DNA of 64,000 bases, from contig OY294068.1 of the NCBI GenBank assembly GCA_958510875.1, forward strand, positions 155,160,388-155,224,387, in the 5' to 3' direction. Origin of the DNA: Endomychus coccineus (lineage: Eukaryota > Arthropoda > Insecta > Coleoptera > Endomychidae). The translations under genes and the position numbers were made by a program. Below the pieces are notes generated by a model, which saw only the letters and a list, made by a program, of their open reading frames with translations, searched no databases and was not told where the DNA came from. Of this stretch, positions 13,072-24,267 are shown one piece after another. How positions within the stretch are numbered: the stretch's first letter is position 1; every line of letters starts with the position of its first letter.

Positions 13072-13793
13072 TACCGGGTGTCCCAGTATACGTGTTCCAA
13101 TGGATTATCTCAGTCATTTCAAAAGATAAAAATTTGAAAATTTTATGATCTCTAATTCGTTCAAGGAACCTTTAACAGAGAAAAACAAAATTGAAAGTCA
13201 CTTCCGGTTTGACCTTTCTTATTTTAAATAGCACCCTGTATATTTTTTGCAATTTTTGATTTCTACTCAAAATTATCTTTCCAACGATGTATCACACTTT
13301 ATATTTTATATTTGATTTGATGGAAGAAAACGACAATGGAAATTTCAAATTGAAAGAATTGCAGTAGGCTACGATATTTTGTGTAATCTTGATTTTGACT
13401 TCAATAATAATTGATAATTATTCATGAACAATTTTGTATTCGAGATGATGAAGATAGCGTCAAATTTCAAATTATTAGAATTGTAGTAGAACTGGAAGAA
13501 TTAATAATTCTTAAATGAAAACCTTAGTGTGCCATGGAAACATTTGAATACATTTGTTTGTAACTTTGATAGTGATACATCGTTGGAAAGATAATTTTGA
13601 GTAGAAATCAAAAATTGTAAAAAATATACAGGGTGCTATTTGAAACAAAAAAGTCAAACCGGAAGTGGCTTTCAATTTTTGTTTTTCTCAGTTAAAGGTT
13701 CCTTGAACGAATTGGAGATCATAAAATTTTCAAATTTTTATCTTTTGAAATGACTGAGAATTCATTGGAACATGTATACTGGGACACCCGGTA
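13072..13793. repeat. foldback MITE with ACCGGGTGTCCC termini
   Basis: The outer 235 bp or so on each side are inverted copies: TACCGGGTGTCCCAGTAT at the left, ATACTGGGACACCCGGTA at the right. They share the AAAGGTTCCTTGAACGAATT and ATATACAGGGTGCTATTT blocks. A TA dinucleotide lies at each edge, which fits Tc1/mariner-type insertion. It carries no coding capacity. Confidence 0.8.
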
Positions 13794-13947
13794 TAATGTA
13801 GACTAAAAATCTAAATTCATGTTTTAAGGTGGAACGATGATTTTGCTTTGAATAACAGAAAGCCTTTAATATATCAAGAAACATCTCCATCCATTAATTT
13901 TAGTATATTGACATAGGTACTTTAGACACTAAGCAACATCAATAGTA

Positions 13948-14561
13948 CCGGGATATCAAAAATTATCTTGGTCAAGGGTGGTTGTGGAATCTAAAACGTG
14001 TGTCTTACTTTACGATTGAAATAATTATGTCACTGTCACACCGACATCTTCAATAACCTACAAATTTCATACCTATTTATATCAGTTGTAAAACAATAAT
14101 GAAATTATGAAATAACGGTTTTAGTAACAAGAAAAACTAAATTACATTAATTGTTGGAAATGTCCCCCGTATTGTTCGATGCACAAGTTGACGCGCATTA
14201 ACTAGCGCACCCATTCGAAAATAGGCTTCAATCATGAAAATTTTGTGCTGTGTGGTAAGAGGCATGATACAAAAACTGGATTAGAAAATTTCAGCACAAT
14301 GACTTAACAGATTCTGACACAACAAAACATATTCAAAAATTCGAAGTAAGACACACGTTTTACATTCCACAACCACCCTTGACCAAGATAATTTTTAATT
14401 TGTAGTTCATTATTGTTTTACACCTGAAATAAATAGGTATGAAATTTGTAGGTTATTGATGAAGTCAGTGTGACAGTGACATAATTATTTCAAACGTAAA
14501 GTAAGACACACGTTTTAGATTCCACAACCACTCTTGACCAAGATAATTTTTGATATTCCGG
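13948..14561 (-). mobile_element. Tc1/mariner-type element, internal-deletion derivative
   Basis: Both ends carry the same inverted repeat (CCGGGATATCAAAAATTATC) with TA on each side. The interior, read on -, keeps the first codons of the transposase found at 47904 (ATTGAAGCC...GCGCTAGTTA), then jumps to its last part (ATGCGCGTCAACTTGTGC). About 750 bp are missing between points that share ATG. It is non-autonomous. Confidence 0.9.
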
Positions 14562-14563
14562 TA

Positions 14564-15740
14564 GTAAATTTGAAATCTTGTGCTAACAACGAATCATTTC
14601 ATAGAGAAGATGTCAATTGACAAATTAGTGCACCATATTCCTCGGTATAAATTGCTGATGTTTACATTGAGAAATATAGGTTTTTCGGATAATACCTACA
14701 GTAAAATTGCAGTTTTACATTCAACAAATTAGCCCCAGCGATTCTTCTTGCACAGTGGCGTATAGCCGCCATCTTGAAAAAGTTTTTCTCGCGATCTATA
14801 GGTCCCACAGAAAAAAATCACTGGTCAAGAGTTATGGAAATAAAATTCTGGTAAACGTGAAGTTAAAATTTTGAACGGTAGTGGGCCCCAAAGTTATCAA
14901 AAATTAGTTTTCTGCCATTCTAGCACCGTGGGAGTTTTTTTAAGGAAAAATGTAATTATGAACGTTCTAGCATTTGAAAAAATGCGCTAGAATCACTTCT
15001 AATAAATAATTTCTGTAGATAGCCTCCGAGTTACAGCCCTTCAAAGCCCTTGTTGAAAAAACTTCAAACCATTTATTCTCGCGATCTGACGGCCACTAAA
15101 AGAATATTGAACAAAAAGTGTTGCTAATAAAATTATATCAATTTTTTTTGTGATTGTTGCGATACCGAGAAGTGGATATTTTAGATCAAATATAAGTATT
15201 AGTTGCTAGCTTCATGCTTTTTTCGGAGCTATGACCATTTTAGATTAAAATTGCTGAAACCGATCATAATTAAGCTTTTCTCTAACATGAATTGTGTTCC
15301 ATTACGGAATGTAAATAGGTACATAGTCATAATTTTTATCTCCCTCCCATAACACGGTTAAGAAAGACAGCTTATATATCGACTATTCCGAACTAGCTCA
15401 AATTTAGATGGCGTGGGTCGGTACTATAAATTGTATAACCTCTGAACTAAAAGTCTGTTCATACTTAATTGCTATCACATTGTGTATTTATCAAATGTTA
15501 TATTTAACAATAATGGAGGTAGGAATTATATAGCTTTCCATCGTAAGTCAAAAAAAAAAACCAAGAAAAACAGATTTGCTGGGATATATTCTGAATAGCA
15601 ATTTCAATGCATTTTCTTATTTTGACACTACATAACAGTACTACGAATCAAGTTGAAAACAATATCATAATAGATGCAATTACTCAGCATTCAGATGTAC
15701 TTCGAAACTATACAGTAAATTCGACAAATACCTAGTATAT
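14564..15740. other. intergenic, nothing firmly recognised
   Basis: Two loosely similar stretches (about 14760-14950 and 15050-15250) share a TCTCGCGATCT block, which hints at a degraded repeat. No gene. Confidence 0.3.
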
Positions 15741-15749
15741 TTTATTATA

Positions 15750-15900
15750 TATAACATCTCGGGAAATAGGTCAACACTAACACATATGCTTATTATTTTC
15801 GTCTTACGTACGTTTCGGTCTCACGACCATCATCAGACCGTTACAGTTACATTTTGTATTGACCAGTCTATTTGACGCCCAATCGAAATGTGCCAGGTAC
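15750..15900 (-). mobile_element. Penelope-like pLTR fragment
   Basis: On - it matches the terminal repeat of the Penelope-like element at 54297: CGGGAAATAGGTCA-like text, ATGCTTATTATTTTCGTC and the hammerhead core. Similarity stops soon after the core, so it is a solo fragment. Confidence 0.6.
15800..15838 (-). ncRNA. hammerhead ribozyme core, degraded stem I
   Basis: On - the core reads CUGAUGA, stem II (GGUC, loop GUGA, GACC), GAAA, then the palindrome ACGUACGU. One A is missing after the predicted cleavage site relative to the copy at 54342, and the 5' strand no longer pairs, so stem I is broken. Confidence 0.5.
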
Positions 15901-16016
15901 ATTTTCCTTGTAATAAAATCACATTACCCTTTTCTACCATAGATTTTTTACAATCGTATATGCATTTATCTGATGATGCTTGCATAGTTGACGATTAAAA
16001 AAATCTGTAGTGTAAA

Positions 16017-16304
16017 AGGGTATGATTAAACTTCCACAGATATAAATAAATTATTTCTTAATTTGTATTTACATTGTACTTGGCTCATTCTATTCGTAAT
16101 TTAATAAAGAATAAAATAGTATTAGGAATGTATTTCTATACTTGCAAAATGTTGAAGTTAAGGGTATGATTATACTTCCACAGATATAAACAAATTCTTT
16201 CTTAATTTGTATTTACATTGTACTTGGCTCATTCTATTCGTAATTCAATAAAGAATAAAATAGTATTAGAAATGTATTTCTATACTTTCAAAATGTTGAA
16301 GTTA
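16017..16304. repeat. tandem duplication, two units of 144 bp
   Basis: Units starting at 16017 and 16161 (AGGGTATGATTA...) are about 96% alike. They carry no ORF. It looks like a recent segmental tandem duplication. Confidence 0.9.
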
Positions 16305-17490
16305 TATTGGGAAAACTGGAAGATTGCACCCTTTGTTTGTTTGTTATTCACAATACCTGCTTTGGTGTAAATACCCTTGAAAATTCAATGAAATTGCTAT
16401 TACCAATGCATCTATGCAAAAAAACATTATTCATTAGAAGTGTAATTCATAATTCAGACACTGAAAGACTGCACCGTTACCAGAATATTTAAGGACTGTA
16501 TTAAATAATTAACAGCACTAATTAGGTGTGGAATGCTTGTTATAATCTTGTGTAGTGGTCATTCCCTTCCAAATGATCGATGTACATAAAATTCTTCCTG
16601 GTTGTTCCTTTATGTTATATTTGGAAAACTTACTTAGATAATATTCTTGTTAATTTATTGACTTAATGTATCATTTGTTTGACATAAAATATGCTTTCTT
16701 TACTTGTTCTGTTTTTAATTCTATCTTAATCCTTCACATTTCTTGCACACTATTGACTCTTCTATATTAAACCTACTAATTTTCATTGCACATCTAAAAC
16801 ACACAGAGGAATATAGTAGAATTAGAACAATCGATACGAAAATATGGCAACGCACTCGGCAGATGCGTATAGAAATACGTTCTACATACTTGTGTAGAAG
16901 GTTCTTACGGTAGTCTTAATCTTGTCATTTTATTGCAAACATTGACAAACCAGAAAACCAGCTTCAAGGACAAAGGATGAGTAGTTTCGCAAATTTCAAG
17001 AAGTAGGAACATAAAACATGGCTGGATACGAACAAAACAACAGAAGTAATTTGAATTTGACAAAAAGTAAATGTTTCTGCTTAAAACGTGAAAAGGAGAT
17101 TGTGGTGCCCAGCCTCACATGAAATCCAAACAAACCGGATGTAGTTTATTATCACTAAAATGAAGGAACAACAGCATAATATTGTGGGCATTTCATTTTT
17201 TTACTGACACTAATTGTTCGAATTCGGCGCTTAAAATCACTTATTCCACCACTCAATTTGTAGCCTAGGTTAGATTTGATGTTTATATTTGCTGGTGAAG
17301 ACATTTATTTTACTTCTGTCACATCTCCTTACAGGAAAGCGGTTATGATTCATGAACTTTTTATCCCGTTAATCATGAGCTGCTACGATGGCAAGAATTT
17401 TCCTTTGAGGTCATGTTGCTTTCTCAATGAACATGCTTTTAAGTATACCTAGTTTTAGATAAAGAACGCTAATAAAAATAAATAATTACC
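16305..17490. other. intergenic, nothing recognised
   Basis: No supported gene or repeat. Confidence 0.35.
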
Positions 17491-17494
17491 TTTA

Positions 17495-18623
17495 TCCACT
17501 AAAAATATTGTAGAAGTACTGAGGACCTTTCGACTACCATCATCAGAGTAAATTGAATTTGAAATCAAAAGGTGCCTGTTTAAATACTATTTGGGGATAA
17601 TAATGCAAGCAAGGGATTATCCTCGGCTGGAAATAAATCGGAATTTAATTAAATTGCATTTTCGTTTATACGTTTCCCTCCCTTCTAAATTACCGGGATA
17701 TTTGTCAGTATTGTGTTTTAAAAGAGGTAAACTTCCTTGAGAAATGGTGTGACCTGAAAGTTTATCACTTTTAAAAGACTAGGGACCATAGACCTATTAT
17801 CCTAAGGAGAGAGAATTGTTTACATTTAAACACGATCAGACATTGCCAAAATTTCGGGCCACTCAGACCGTTGTATATTACATGTATGGCCGTATGGAAT
17901 GTGCTGTTGCCGGATTAGTTGTTATTATTATAAAAACGTCCATAGCATTATTTATTGGTTATATTAGAAGCAATACTGTTGAAATGTCGTTTTCTCTGGA
18001 AAATATTATATAATTTATGGTAACCTGGAATATACAATCGAATTATAGAATATTTAAATTTTTAAATATAGAACTATTCCATTCCATTGCATCATTTGAT
18101 CAGAAGGCGACAACGCCGCGCACCTTTTATGAATGGGGACTTTGTTCTGTACTACGCAATTGGACAGCTTCCGTATTTCTCGTAGCTACTTCGAAGCGGT
18201 GTTGCCTTACAAGTGGTACCAACTTTTCAATCATAGTTACAGCGTTGCCAATAAGGAGTAATTATGACTCTGACTCGATGACAAAGAGGTCCGTTGGTTT
18301 TCTTTGTCATACTTCATGTAATCATTGCGACAAGTCAAATGGAGTTTTATGAATGAGATGGTTCGTCTCTTTAAGATAATAGATCTATGCTAGGGACAAA
18401 TATCTAGTCAATTTAGAAGGGATGAAAATGTATAAATGAAGAAGCATTTTTTTCAATTCCGATTTATCCCCAGCTGAGGTTAACCGCTTGTTTCCATTAT
18501 AATCCCCAAATAGTATTTAAGCAGGCACATTTTGATTTCTAATTTAGTTTACTCCGATGACAGCTACTTGGTAGCCGAAAGGTCCTCAGTAATTTAACAG
18601 TATTCTTAGTGAATAAGGGTGAT
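17495..18623. mobile_element. foldback element with about 150-bp arms, interrupted by BEL insertion
   Basis: Left arm 17485-17650 and right arm 18460-18623 are inverted copies, about 85% alike. Shared blocks are ACTGAGGACCTTTCG, AAATACTATTTGGGGAT and CCTGCTTAAAT. The right arm resumes after the 3' LTR at 24474, so the BEL insertion is younger. Each arm has a CUGAUGA...GAAA-like string reminiscent of Penelope hammerheads. The ORFs at 17816-18013 and 18017-18352 inside it are not recognised. Confidence 0.6.
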
Positions 18624-18824
18624 TGTTCTTGTTACTTTTATACAATTCACTTGTTACAAGATTCACTTGTTAGGACAGATATAAAAAATAAGATAGTTTT
18701 TTGGACACTGACTTGTATTGTCAAAGTAAAATATTAAAAGATTCATTAAGATTATAATTTCTCTGTTTATTTCGACTTTAAACAAGAGAAAAGAAACTCA
18801 CAGTAAGACTGAATAGTCTGAACA
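18624..18824 (+). repeat. BEL 5' LTR (201 bp)
   Basis: It begins TGTTCTTGTTAC and ends CTGAACA. No difference from the 3' LTR was found on reading. There is no clear TATA box or AATAAA; an AT-rich block (ATATAAAAAATAAG) could serve as the core promoter or poly(A) region. Confidence 0.95.
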
Positions 18825-18825
18825 T

Positions 18826-18838
18826 TGGTCCTTCGAGC
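18826..18838 (+). other. BEL primer binding site, tRNA-Tyr type
   Basis: TGGTCCTTCGAGC begins two bases after the LTR. It is complementary to the 3' end of a typical insect tRNA-Tyr (…GCTCGAAGGA plus CCA) over 13 bases. The tRNA identity is from general knowledge of tRNA ends. Confidence 0.75.
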
Positions 18839-18857
18839 AAAAAACATTGATAAAAAC

Positions 18858-21800
18858 ATGTCCATTCCAAGAAGGAGTGAACGAAAAACAAAGGGAATTC
18901 CTCCCGAAAGATATGAAAACCTAGATGACAACGTTAAACAGACACAAGAGTCTTCTCACACGTCAAGTGTCCACGAAAACACAAACTTAGAAGTTGAATC
19001 CAAACGGACAAAATCGTCAAGTTCGAGAAGGAAGCTTTTGGAAATAGAACTGGAAGAAGCAAAAAAGTTAGCAGAGATTGAAAGAAGGAAGGCTGAAATA
19101 GATGCTGAAATGATAAGGAAGGAAGCCCAATTGCAGCGTGAATTGATTTATGAAGGTTCATCTAGAAAAACTACAATCTCTGGTGCTGAGAGTATCTTTG
19201 ACTTGAATGAAATGACTATTCAAGAAAAACTTGGTAACTGGAAAACTGAAGAAACGGAAAATAATCATGTAACAACAAATAATTTCATTACAATGACTCC
19301 TGAAAATCTGAATCAAATGTGTAATTCTTTGAAAGGGAACTCTAATAACGAAAAATATATTGACAGAACGGAAAGCTTCAAATACAAATTACCAAATTTT
19401 GATGGAAATCCAGATGATTGGCCCATATTTCAAAGTCAATTTGAACGTTCTACTAAAATATTCAATATATGTCAAGACGAAAATATAATACGACTTCAAA
19501 AGTGTTTGAAAGGAAGAGCTAGGGAAGCAGTACAACCGCTACTTATTGCACCAGAAAACGTGGAAAAAATCCTAGAAACACTAAAATTAACATTTGGAAG
19601 GCCTGAATTCATAATTTACAATTTAATAGACAAAGTTCGGCGAGCTACTCCTCCAAAAGAAGGAAGATTTGAAACATACTTACCTTTTTCTAATGTTGTT
19701 GAAAATTTAGTGACTACAATGGAAATTTTCAATAATACTGGGCATATGACAAACCCATCGATATTAAATGAAATAGTTATTAAATTACCACCTTTTTTAC
19801 GTCTGAAATGGGCCGAAGAAATCTACCTAGAAGCTAACGTTACGCTGAAAACATTTTCCATATGGATGAGAAAAATCGCCATTGCAGCCTTAAGTTGCAC
19901 AGATTTCCATAACTTCAACTTTCCTGAGAAGAAAGCGTACGAAAATGATAAATTCGAATTAAGGAAAAATGTGAATATTTTGTCCACCAAAAAATGCGAT
20001 AAATGTCCATGCTGTCAGAGGAATCATCTTTTGATAGATTGTCAACATTTTAAGAAAATTGATGTTGATGAAAAGTGGAAACTGGTGACTTCAAAAAAGC
20101 TGTGTTTTAACTGTTTGAAACCATCACATAATATTTACTCATGTAGAGGCAAGCAGAGATGTGGAATAGATAATTGTCAAAAGTTCCACAATAATATTTT
20201 GCACAACGTTAACTATAGGAAACAAGACGATGAAGAAATAGCAAATCCTAAAAACATTGATTCTTTGCGAGAAGATCACGTAGAGAGAATTAATTTGTTT
20301 CAAGAAGAAAATACAACTATCTTGCTTCGAATAATTCCCGTTAAACTGAGAGGAACGATGAAAGAAATTTCGACTTTCGCCTTGTTGGATGAAGCTGCCA
20401 CAACATCAATGATTGATAGCAAAATTGCTCAAGAAATAGGTCTTGACGGACCTGTGGAACCGCTTTGTTACCAATGGCTGAATAATGTTACGAAAAATGA
20501 AGAGAATTCAAAAAGAGTGTCTCTGGGAATAGCTGGAATGGAGATAAATTCCAAAATGTATAAAATGAATAATGTCAGAACTGTAAGTGGACTGTCACTA
20601 CCCAGACAAACCATAGATGTGGAAAAAATGAGCGAAACTTATCCATATATAAAAAAAACATCTGTTTATTCTTTTTGTAATGCCCAACCAACAATTCTCA
20701 TTGGCCAAGATCAATGTGCTTTGACAATAGCAAGAAACATTTATCAAAGTTATTGGAATGCACCATTCGTATCCAAAACTCTACTGGGTTGGGTTGTACA
20801 TGGAAGATATCCCCAGGGAAAGGGAGTTTCTGAAAATTCTTTAATATTTCACGTTTGTTGTAAGTCCCAAGAAGAAATTCATGAAGATATAAATAAACTA
20901 GTGAAAGATTCTTTCAAAATAGAAAATTTTGGGATAAAATGTTTAGAAGAAAACGGCAGGTCAAAAGAAGACAACAGAGCAGTTGAAATTATGGAAAATA
21001 CCATCAAACGAGTTGGAAATCATTTCGAAATAGGCCTCTTATGGAAAAGCGAAAATGTTACATTACCGGATAGTAAAGCTGTTGCAATGAATCGTCTCAA
21101 ATGTATGGAGAGGAAAATGAACAAGAATGAGGATTTTGCATCGGATTACTGCAGGAAAATCGAGGAATATCTGAAAAAGGGTTACATTCGTAAGCTGAGT
21201 AGATCGGAAGCAGAAAAAGAAGATTCAAAAACATGGTATTTACCTCATTTTGGTGTGGTTAATCCAAAGAAACCAGGCAAGTTGAGATTGGTGTTCGACG
21301 CTGCCGCTAAGTCAAACGGTATCAGCCTGAACGATCAACTTTTACAAGGTCCAGACTTGTTACAAAATTTGACATCAATTTTATGGAAATTTCGACAGAA
21401 GAAAATAGCATTCTGTTCTGACATTCGAGAAATGTTTCATCAAGTTCTGATTCGGGATGAAGATTGTTCAGCCCAACGCTTTTTTTGGCGAGGTATGGAC
21501 AGATCAAACAAGCCCGATGTATACGAAATGAAAGCTATGACGTTTGGGGCAACATCCTCACCTTCAATGGCCCAGTTCGTCAAAAATAGAAATGCTGAAG
21601 AATACTATCAAAAGTATCCTGTAGCAGCCAGGGCAATAATTGAAAAACATTATGTTGATGACTATCTGGATAGCACGGAGACGGAGGAGGAAGCTATTCA
21701 ACTAATTTCAGAAGTTATAGATATTCATGGGAAAGCTGGATTTGAAATCTGTAACTGGATAAGCAATTCTCAGGAAGTTATAGACAACATTCCCGAACAA

Positions 21801-24227
21801 CTCGTATCTCAAAATCAAAAAAATTTGAATTCCTTTCTTCATCAACCTGCGGAGAGAGTGTTAGGACTATGGTGGAATCCCGAGACAGACAACTTCATAT
21901 TTTCACTCAACCTTCAGAAGATTGATTCAAAAATCATAGGCAAAATGAAAGTACCGACAAAAAGAGAAATTCTTAGAGTTGTCATGTCTGTCTTTGATCC
22001 TCTAGGTTTTTTGTCGCCATTAGTGGTGAAGTTCAAAATTTTCATGCAACATTTGTGGAAATGTAGAATCGATTGGGATGATCAAATATCTAAAGATATG
22101 AACACGAAATGGATGCAACTATTAGAGGAACTGAAGAAGATTGATGAAATATATATACCCAGATGCTATGGTCCACAACTATACAAAAGCAGAAGTGTGG
22201 AACTTCATGGTTTTTGCGATAGTAGCGAAAAAGCATTTTCAGCTGTTGTCTATCTGAGATTCACTAATCAAGATATATCTCAAATCGCCTTTGTTAGTGC
22301 AAAAACTCGGGTGGCACCTATGAAACCAATCACGATACCCAGATTGGAGTTACAAGCCGCAGTTATGTTAAGTAGACTCGTAAACACGATAAAAGATAAC
22401 CTTGAAATCGAAATTAACAAAATTTATCTCTGGACAGACTCAAAAATTGTTTTACATTGGATTCGATCTAAGTCAAAAAGATATAAAACTTTCGTATCTG
22501 TAAGAGTTGGGGAAATAACAGACATCACAGACATTGATAATTGGCATTGGGTCCCTGGAGAACAAAACGTGGCAGATGAAAGCACGAGAGAAGTCAATAC
22601 AGCAAGCAAAAGTGAATGGTTAACAGGACCGTACTTTTTGAAATTTCCTGAAGACGAATGGCCAAAAGAAGTAGTAGAAAAAGTGGAAGAAATTGAATTG
22701 GAAACAAGAAAACAAAATATTTTGTTAATTGCAGTTGAAGAAAATTATTTACCTAATACTGAGAGATTTTCGAAATACACAAAATTAGTGAGAGCCACTG
22801 CCTGGATGTTTAGATTCATAACCAATTGTAGAAATAAAAACAAAATCACCACCACATATTTAGAAGCTTCGGAGTTAGATGGAGCAGAAGAAATCTTAGT
22901 TAAATATGTTCAAAGCATCAGTTTCACTCAAGAAATATCAGATTTGAAAAAGAAGAAATCTTTGGAGAAATCAAGTCGACTTTATACACTCATACCGTTT
23001 CTCGACAAAAAAGGTATTCTCAGAATAAAAGGGAGACTGGAACAATCTGAAGACCTGGATTTTTTTCAAAAACATCCTGTGATTCTTGATCCGAAACATC
23101 GCTTCATAAAATTGTTGATTGAAGATTATCATGTTAAATTTGGACATCAGGGACAAGAACTCATTATGAACGAGATTCGACAAAAATTTTGGATTCTAAA
23201 ATTGAGAAACGCTGTTCGAAAATGTAAAAATGAATGCTTCTCCTGTAAGAAAAGGAGTATACAACCACAAGTTCCTGAAATTGGACAACTTCCAGAAAGT
23301 CGACTCCAGAGTTTCGTGAGACCATTCACAGTGACCGGAATTGATTATTTCGGACCAATATCGGTAACAATTGGTAGACGACATGAAAAACGCTATATTG
23401 TTCTGTTTACTTGCATGAGTGTACGAGCTATCCACTTAGAAATAGCAAATTCACTCAATACCGACTCTGCTATTATGGCAATAAGGAGATTTGTAAGTCG
23501 ACGAGGATGTCCAAGGGAGATACATTCTGATAACGGTACAAATATGCATTCTGCAGACCGCGAATTGAAAAAAGCCGCCAATGAACTGGATTCAACGAAA
23601 ATTTGTGAATTTATTTCACTCAAAGGTATAACTTGGAAATTCATTCCACCAGCCTCTCCGCATATGGGAGGGAGTTGGGAAAGGTTGGTAAGATCAGTAA
23701 AAGATGTCTTGAAAGTGACTTTGAGAGAAAGACATCCAAAAGAAGAAGTGCTGAATACATTAATAGCAGAAGCAGAGAATATGGTAAATAGTAGACCACT
23801 CTCGTATGTGTCCAGCGATTCTTCAGATCCTGAAAGTCTCACACCCAACCACTTTTTATTGAACTATTCGAACGGAGCCGCCCCACCTACTGGAAAATTC
23901 GAGGAAGTCGAAGTGAACTTAAGGAAACAATGGAGAGCATCTCAAGCTTTAGCAGACATGTTTTGGAGAAGATGGAAAAAAGAATATTTACTAAACCTGA
24001 ACAAACAGACGAAATGGTATACCAAGAAAGACTGTATCTCAGAGAACGATGTAGTACTTGTTATAGATGACAATCTTCAAAGGAACATGTGGCCGCTTGG
24101 GAAAATACAAAAGGTATATAAAGGAAAGGATGGAAAAGTTCGAGTGGTTGAAGTGAAGACAAAAGCTGGAATTTACAAACGCCCAGTTACTAAAATTTGT
24201 AAATTATTGAGCAGCGACGGAATATGA
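18858..24227 (+). CDS. BEL/Pao gag-pol polyprotein, 1789 aa, intact
   Basis: The first ATG (18858) is chosen; the open frame begins earlier only through a TTG within the primer site. Domain order with rough residues: basic/coiled Lys-Glu N-terminus (50-110), gag DUF1759 domain starting YKLPNFDGNPDDWP (175), Cys-rich knuckles (CPCC near 380, CFNCLKPSHNIYSC near 420), aspartic protease LLDEAATTSMI (510), reverse transcriptase with LRLVFDA (810) and catalytic YVDDYLDS (930), RNase H with GFCDSS (1118) and LWTDSKIVLHWI (1190), integrase HHCC zinc region (1424) then GIDYFGP, HSDNGTN and GGSWERL giving the D, D and E, and a C-terminal DUF5641-like domain. No stop or frameshift. Oddity: the residue after the protease Asp-Glu is Ala where Gly is usual. 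Confidence 0.95.
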   Translation: MSIPRRSERKTKGIPPERYENLDDNVKQTQESSHTSSVHENTNLEVESKRTKSSSSRRKLLEIELEEAKKLAEIERRKAEIDAEMIRKEAQLQRELIYEGSSRKTTISGAESIFDLNEMTIQEKLGNWKTEETENNHVTTNNFITMTPENLNQMCNSLKGNSNNEKYIDRTESFKYKLPNFDGNPDDWPIFQSQFERSTKIFNICQDENIIRLQKCLKGRAREAVQPLLIAPENVEKILETLKLTFGRPEFIIYNLIDKVRRATPPKEGRFETYLPFSNVVENLVTTMEIFNNTGHMTNPSILNEIVIKLPPFLRLKWAEEIYLEANVTLKTFSIWMRKIAIAALSCTDFHNFNFPEKKAYENDKFELRKNVNILSTKKCDKCPCCQRNHLLIDCQHFKKIDVDEKWKLVTSKKLCFNCLKPSHNIYSCRGKQRCGIDNCQKFHNNILHNVNYRKQDDEEIANPKNIDSLREDHVERINLFQEENTTILLRIIPVKLRGTMKEISTFALLDEAATTSMIDSKIAQEIGLDGPVEPLCYQWLNNVTKNEENSKRVSLGIAGMEINSKMYKMNNVRTVSGLSLPRQTIDVEKMSETYPYIKKTSVYSFCNAQPTILIGQDQCALTIARNIYQSYWNAPFVSKTLLGWVVHGRYPQGKGVSENSLIFHVCCKSQEEIHEDINKLVKDSFKIENFGIKCLEENGRSKEDNRAVEIMENTIKRVGNHFEIGLLWKSENVTLPDSKAVAMNRLKCMERKMNKNEDFASDYCRKIEEYLKKGYIRKLSRSEAEKEDSKTWYLPHFGVVNPKKPGKLRLVFDAAAKSNGISLNDQLLQGPDLLQNLTSILWKFRQKKIAFCSDIREMFHQVLIRDEDCSAQRFFWRGMDRSNKPDVYEMKAMTFGATSSPSMAQFVKNRNAEEYYQKYPVAARAIIEKHYVDDYLDSTETEEEAIQLISEVIDIHGKAGFEICNWISNSQEVIDNIPEQLVSQNQKNLNSFLHQPAERVLGLWWNPETDNFIFSLNLQKIDSKIIGKMKVPTKREILRVVMSVFDPLGFLSPLVVKFKIFMQHLWKCRIDWDDQISKDMNTKWMQLLEELKKIDEIYIPRCYGPQLYKSRSVELHGFCDSSEKAFSAVVYLRFTNQDISQIAFVSAKTRVAPMKPITIPRLELQAAVMLSRLVNTIKDNLEIEINKIYLWTDSKIVLHWIRSKSKRYKTFVSVRVGEITDITDIDNWHWVPGEQNVADESTREVNTASKSEWLTGPYFLKFPEDEWPKEVVEKVEEIELETRKQNILLIAVEENYLPNTERFSKYTKLVRATAWMFRFITNCRNKNKITTTYLEASELDGAEEILVKYVQSISFTQEISDLKKKKSLEKSSRLYTLIPFLDKKGILRIKGRLEQSEDLDFFQKHPVILDPKHRFIKLLIEDYHVKFGHQGQELIMNEIRQKFWILKLRNAVRKCKNECFSCKKRSIQPQVPEIGQLPESRLQSFVRPFTVTGIDYFGPISVTIGRRHEKRYIVLFTCMSVRAIHLEIANSLNTDSAIMAIRRFVSRRGCPREIHSDNGTNMHSADRELKKAANELDSTKICEFISLKGITWKFIPPASPHMGGSWERLVRSVKDVLKVTLRERHPKEEVLNTLIAEAENMVNSRPLSYVSSDSSDPESLTPNHFLLNYSNGAAPPTGKFEEVEVNLRKQWRASQALADMFWRRWKKEYLLNLNKQTKWYTKKDCISENDVVLVIDDNLQRNMWPLGKIQKVYKGKDGKVRVVEVKTKAGIYKRPVTKICKLLSSDGI

Positions 24228-24256
24228 AAATAAAATAATGTTTGTGATTTCATCAC

Positions 24257-24267
24257 GCGGGGGAGAA
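24257..24267 (+). other. BEL polypurine tract
   Basis: GCGGGGGAGAA abuts the 3' LTR at 24268 and is purine-only except one base. It would prime plus-strand DNA synthesis. Confidence 0.85.

Noticed and set aside
15961..16000. CTGATGATG near 15970 as another hammerhead
   Set aside because: No GAAA, no stem II and no stem III follow; only a chance match to the core.
18017..18352. 111-codon ORF inside the foldback at 17.5-18.6 kb
   Set aside because: No recognisable motif and lies in a non-autonomous repeat; probably chance.
18825..18857. TTG start for the BEL polyprotein
   Set aside because: It lies inside the primer binding site; the first ATG at 18858 is a better start.
23393..23848. 151-codon ORF on - within the BEL integrase region
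   Set aside because: Antisense shadow of a strongly conserved + strand integrase; no family resemblance.
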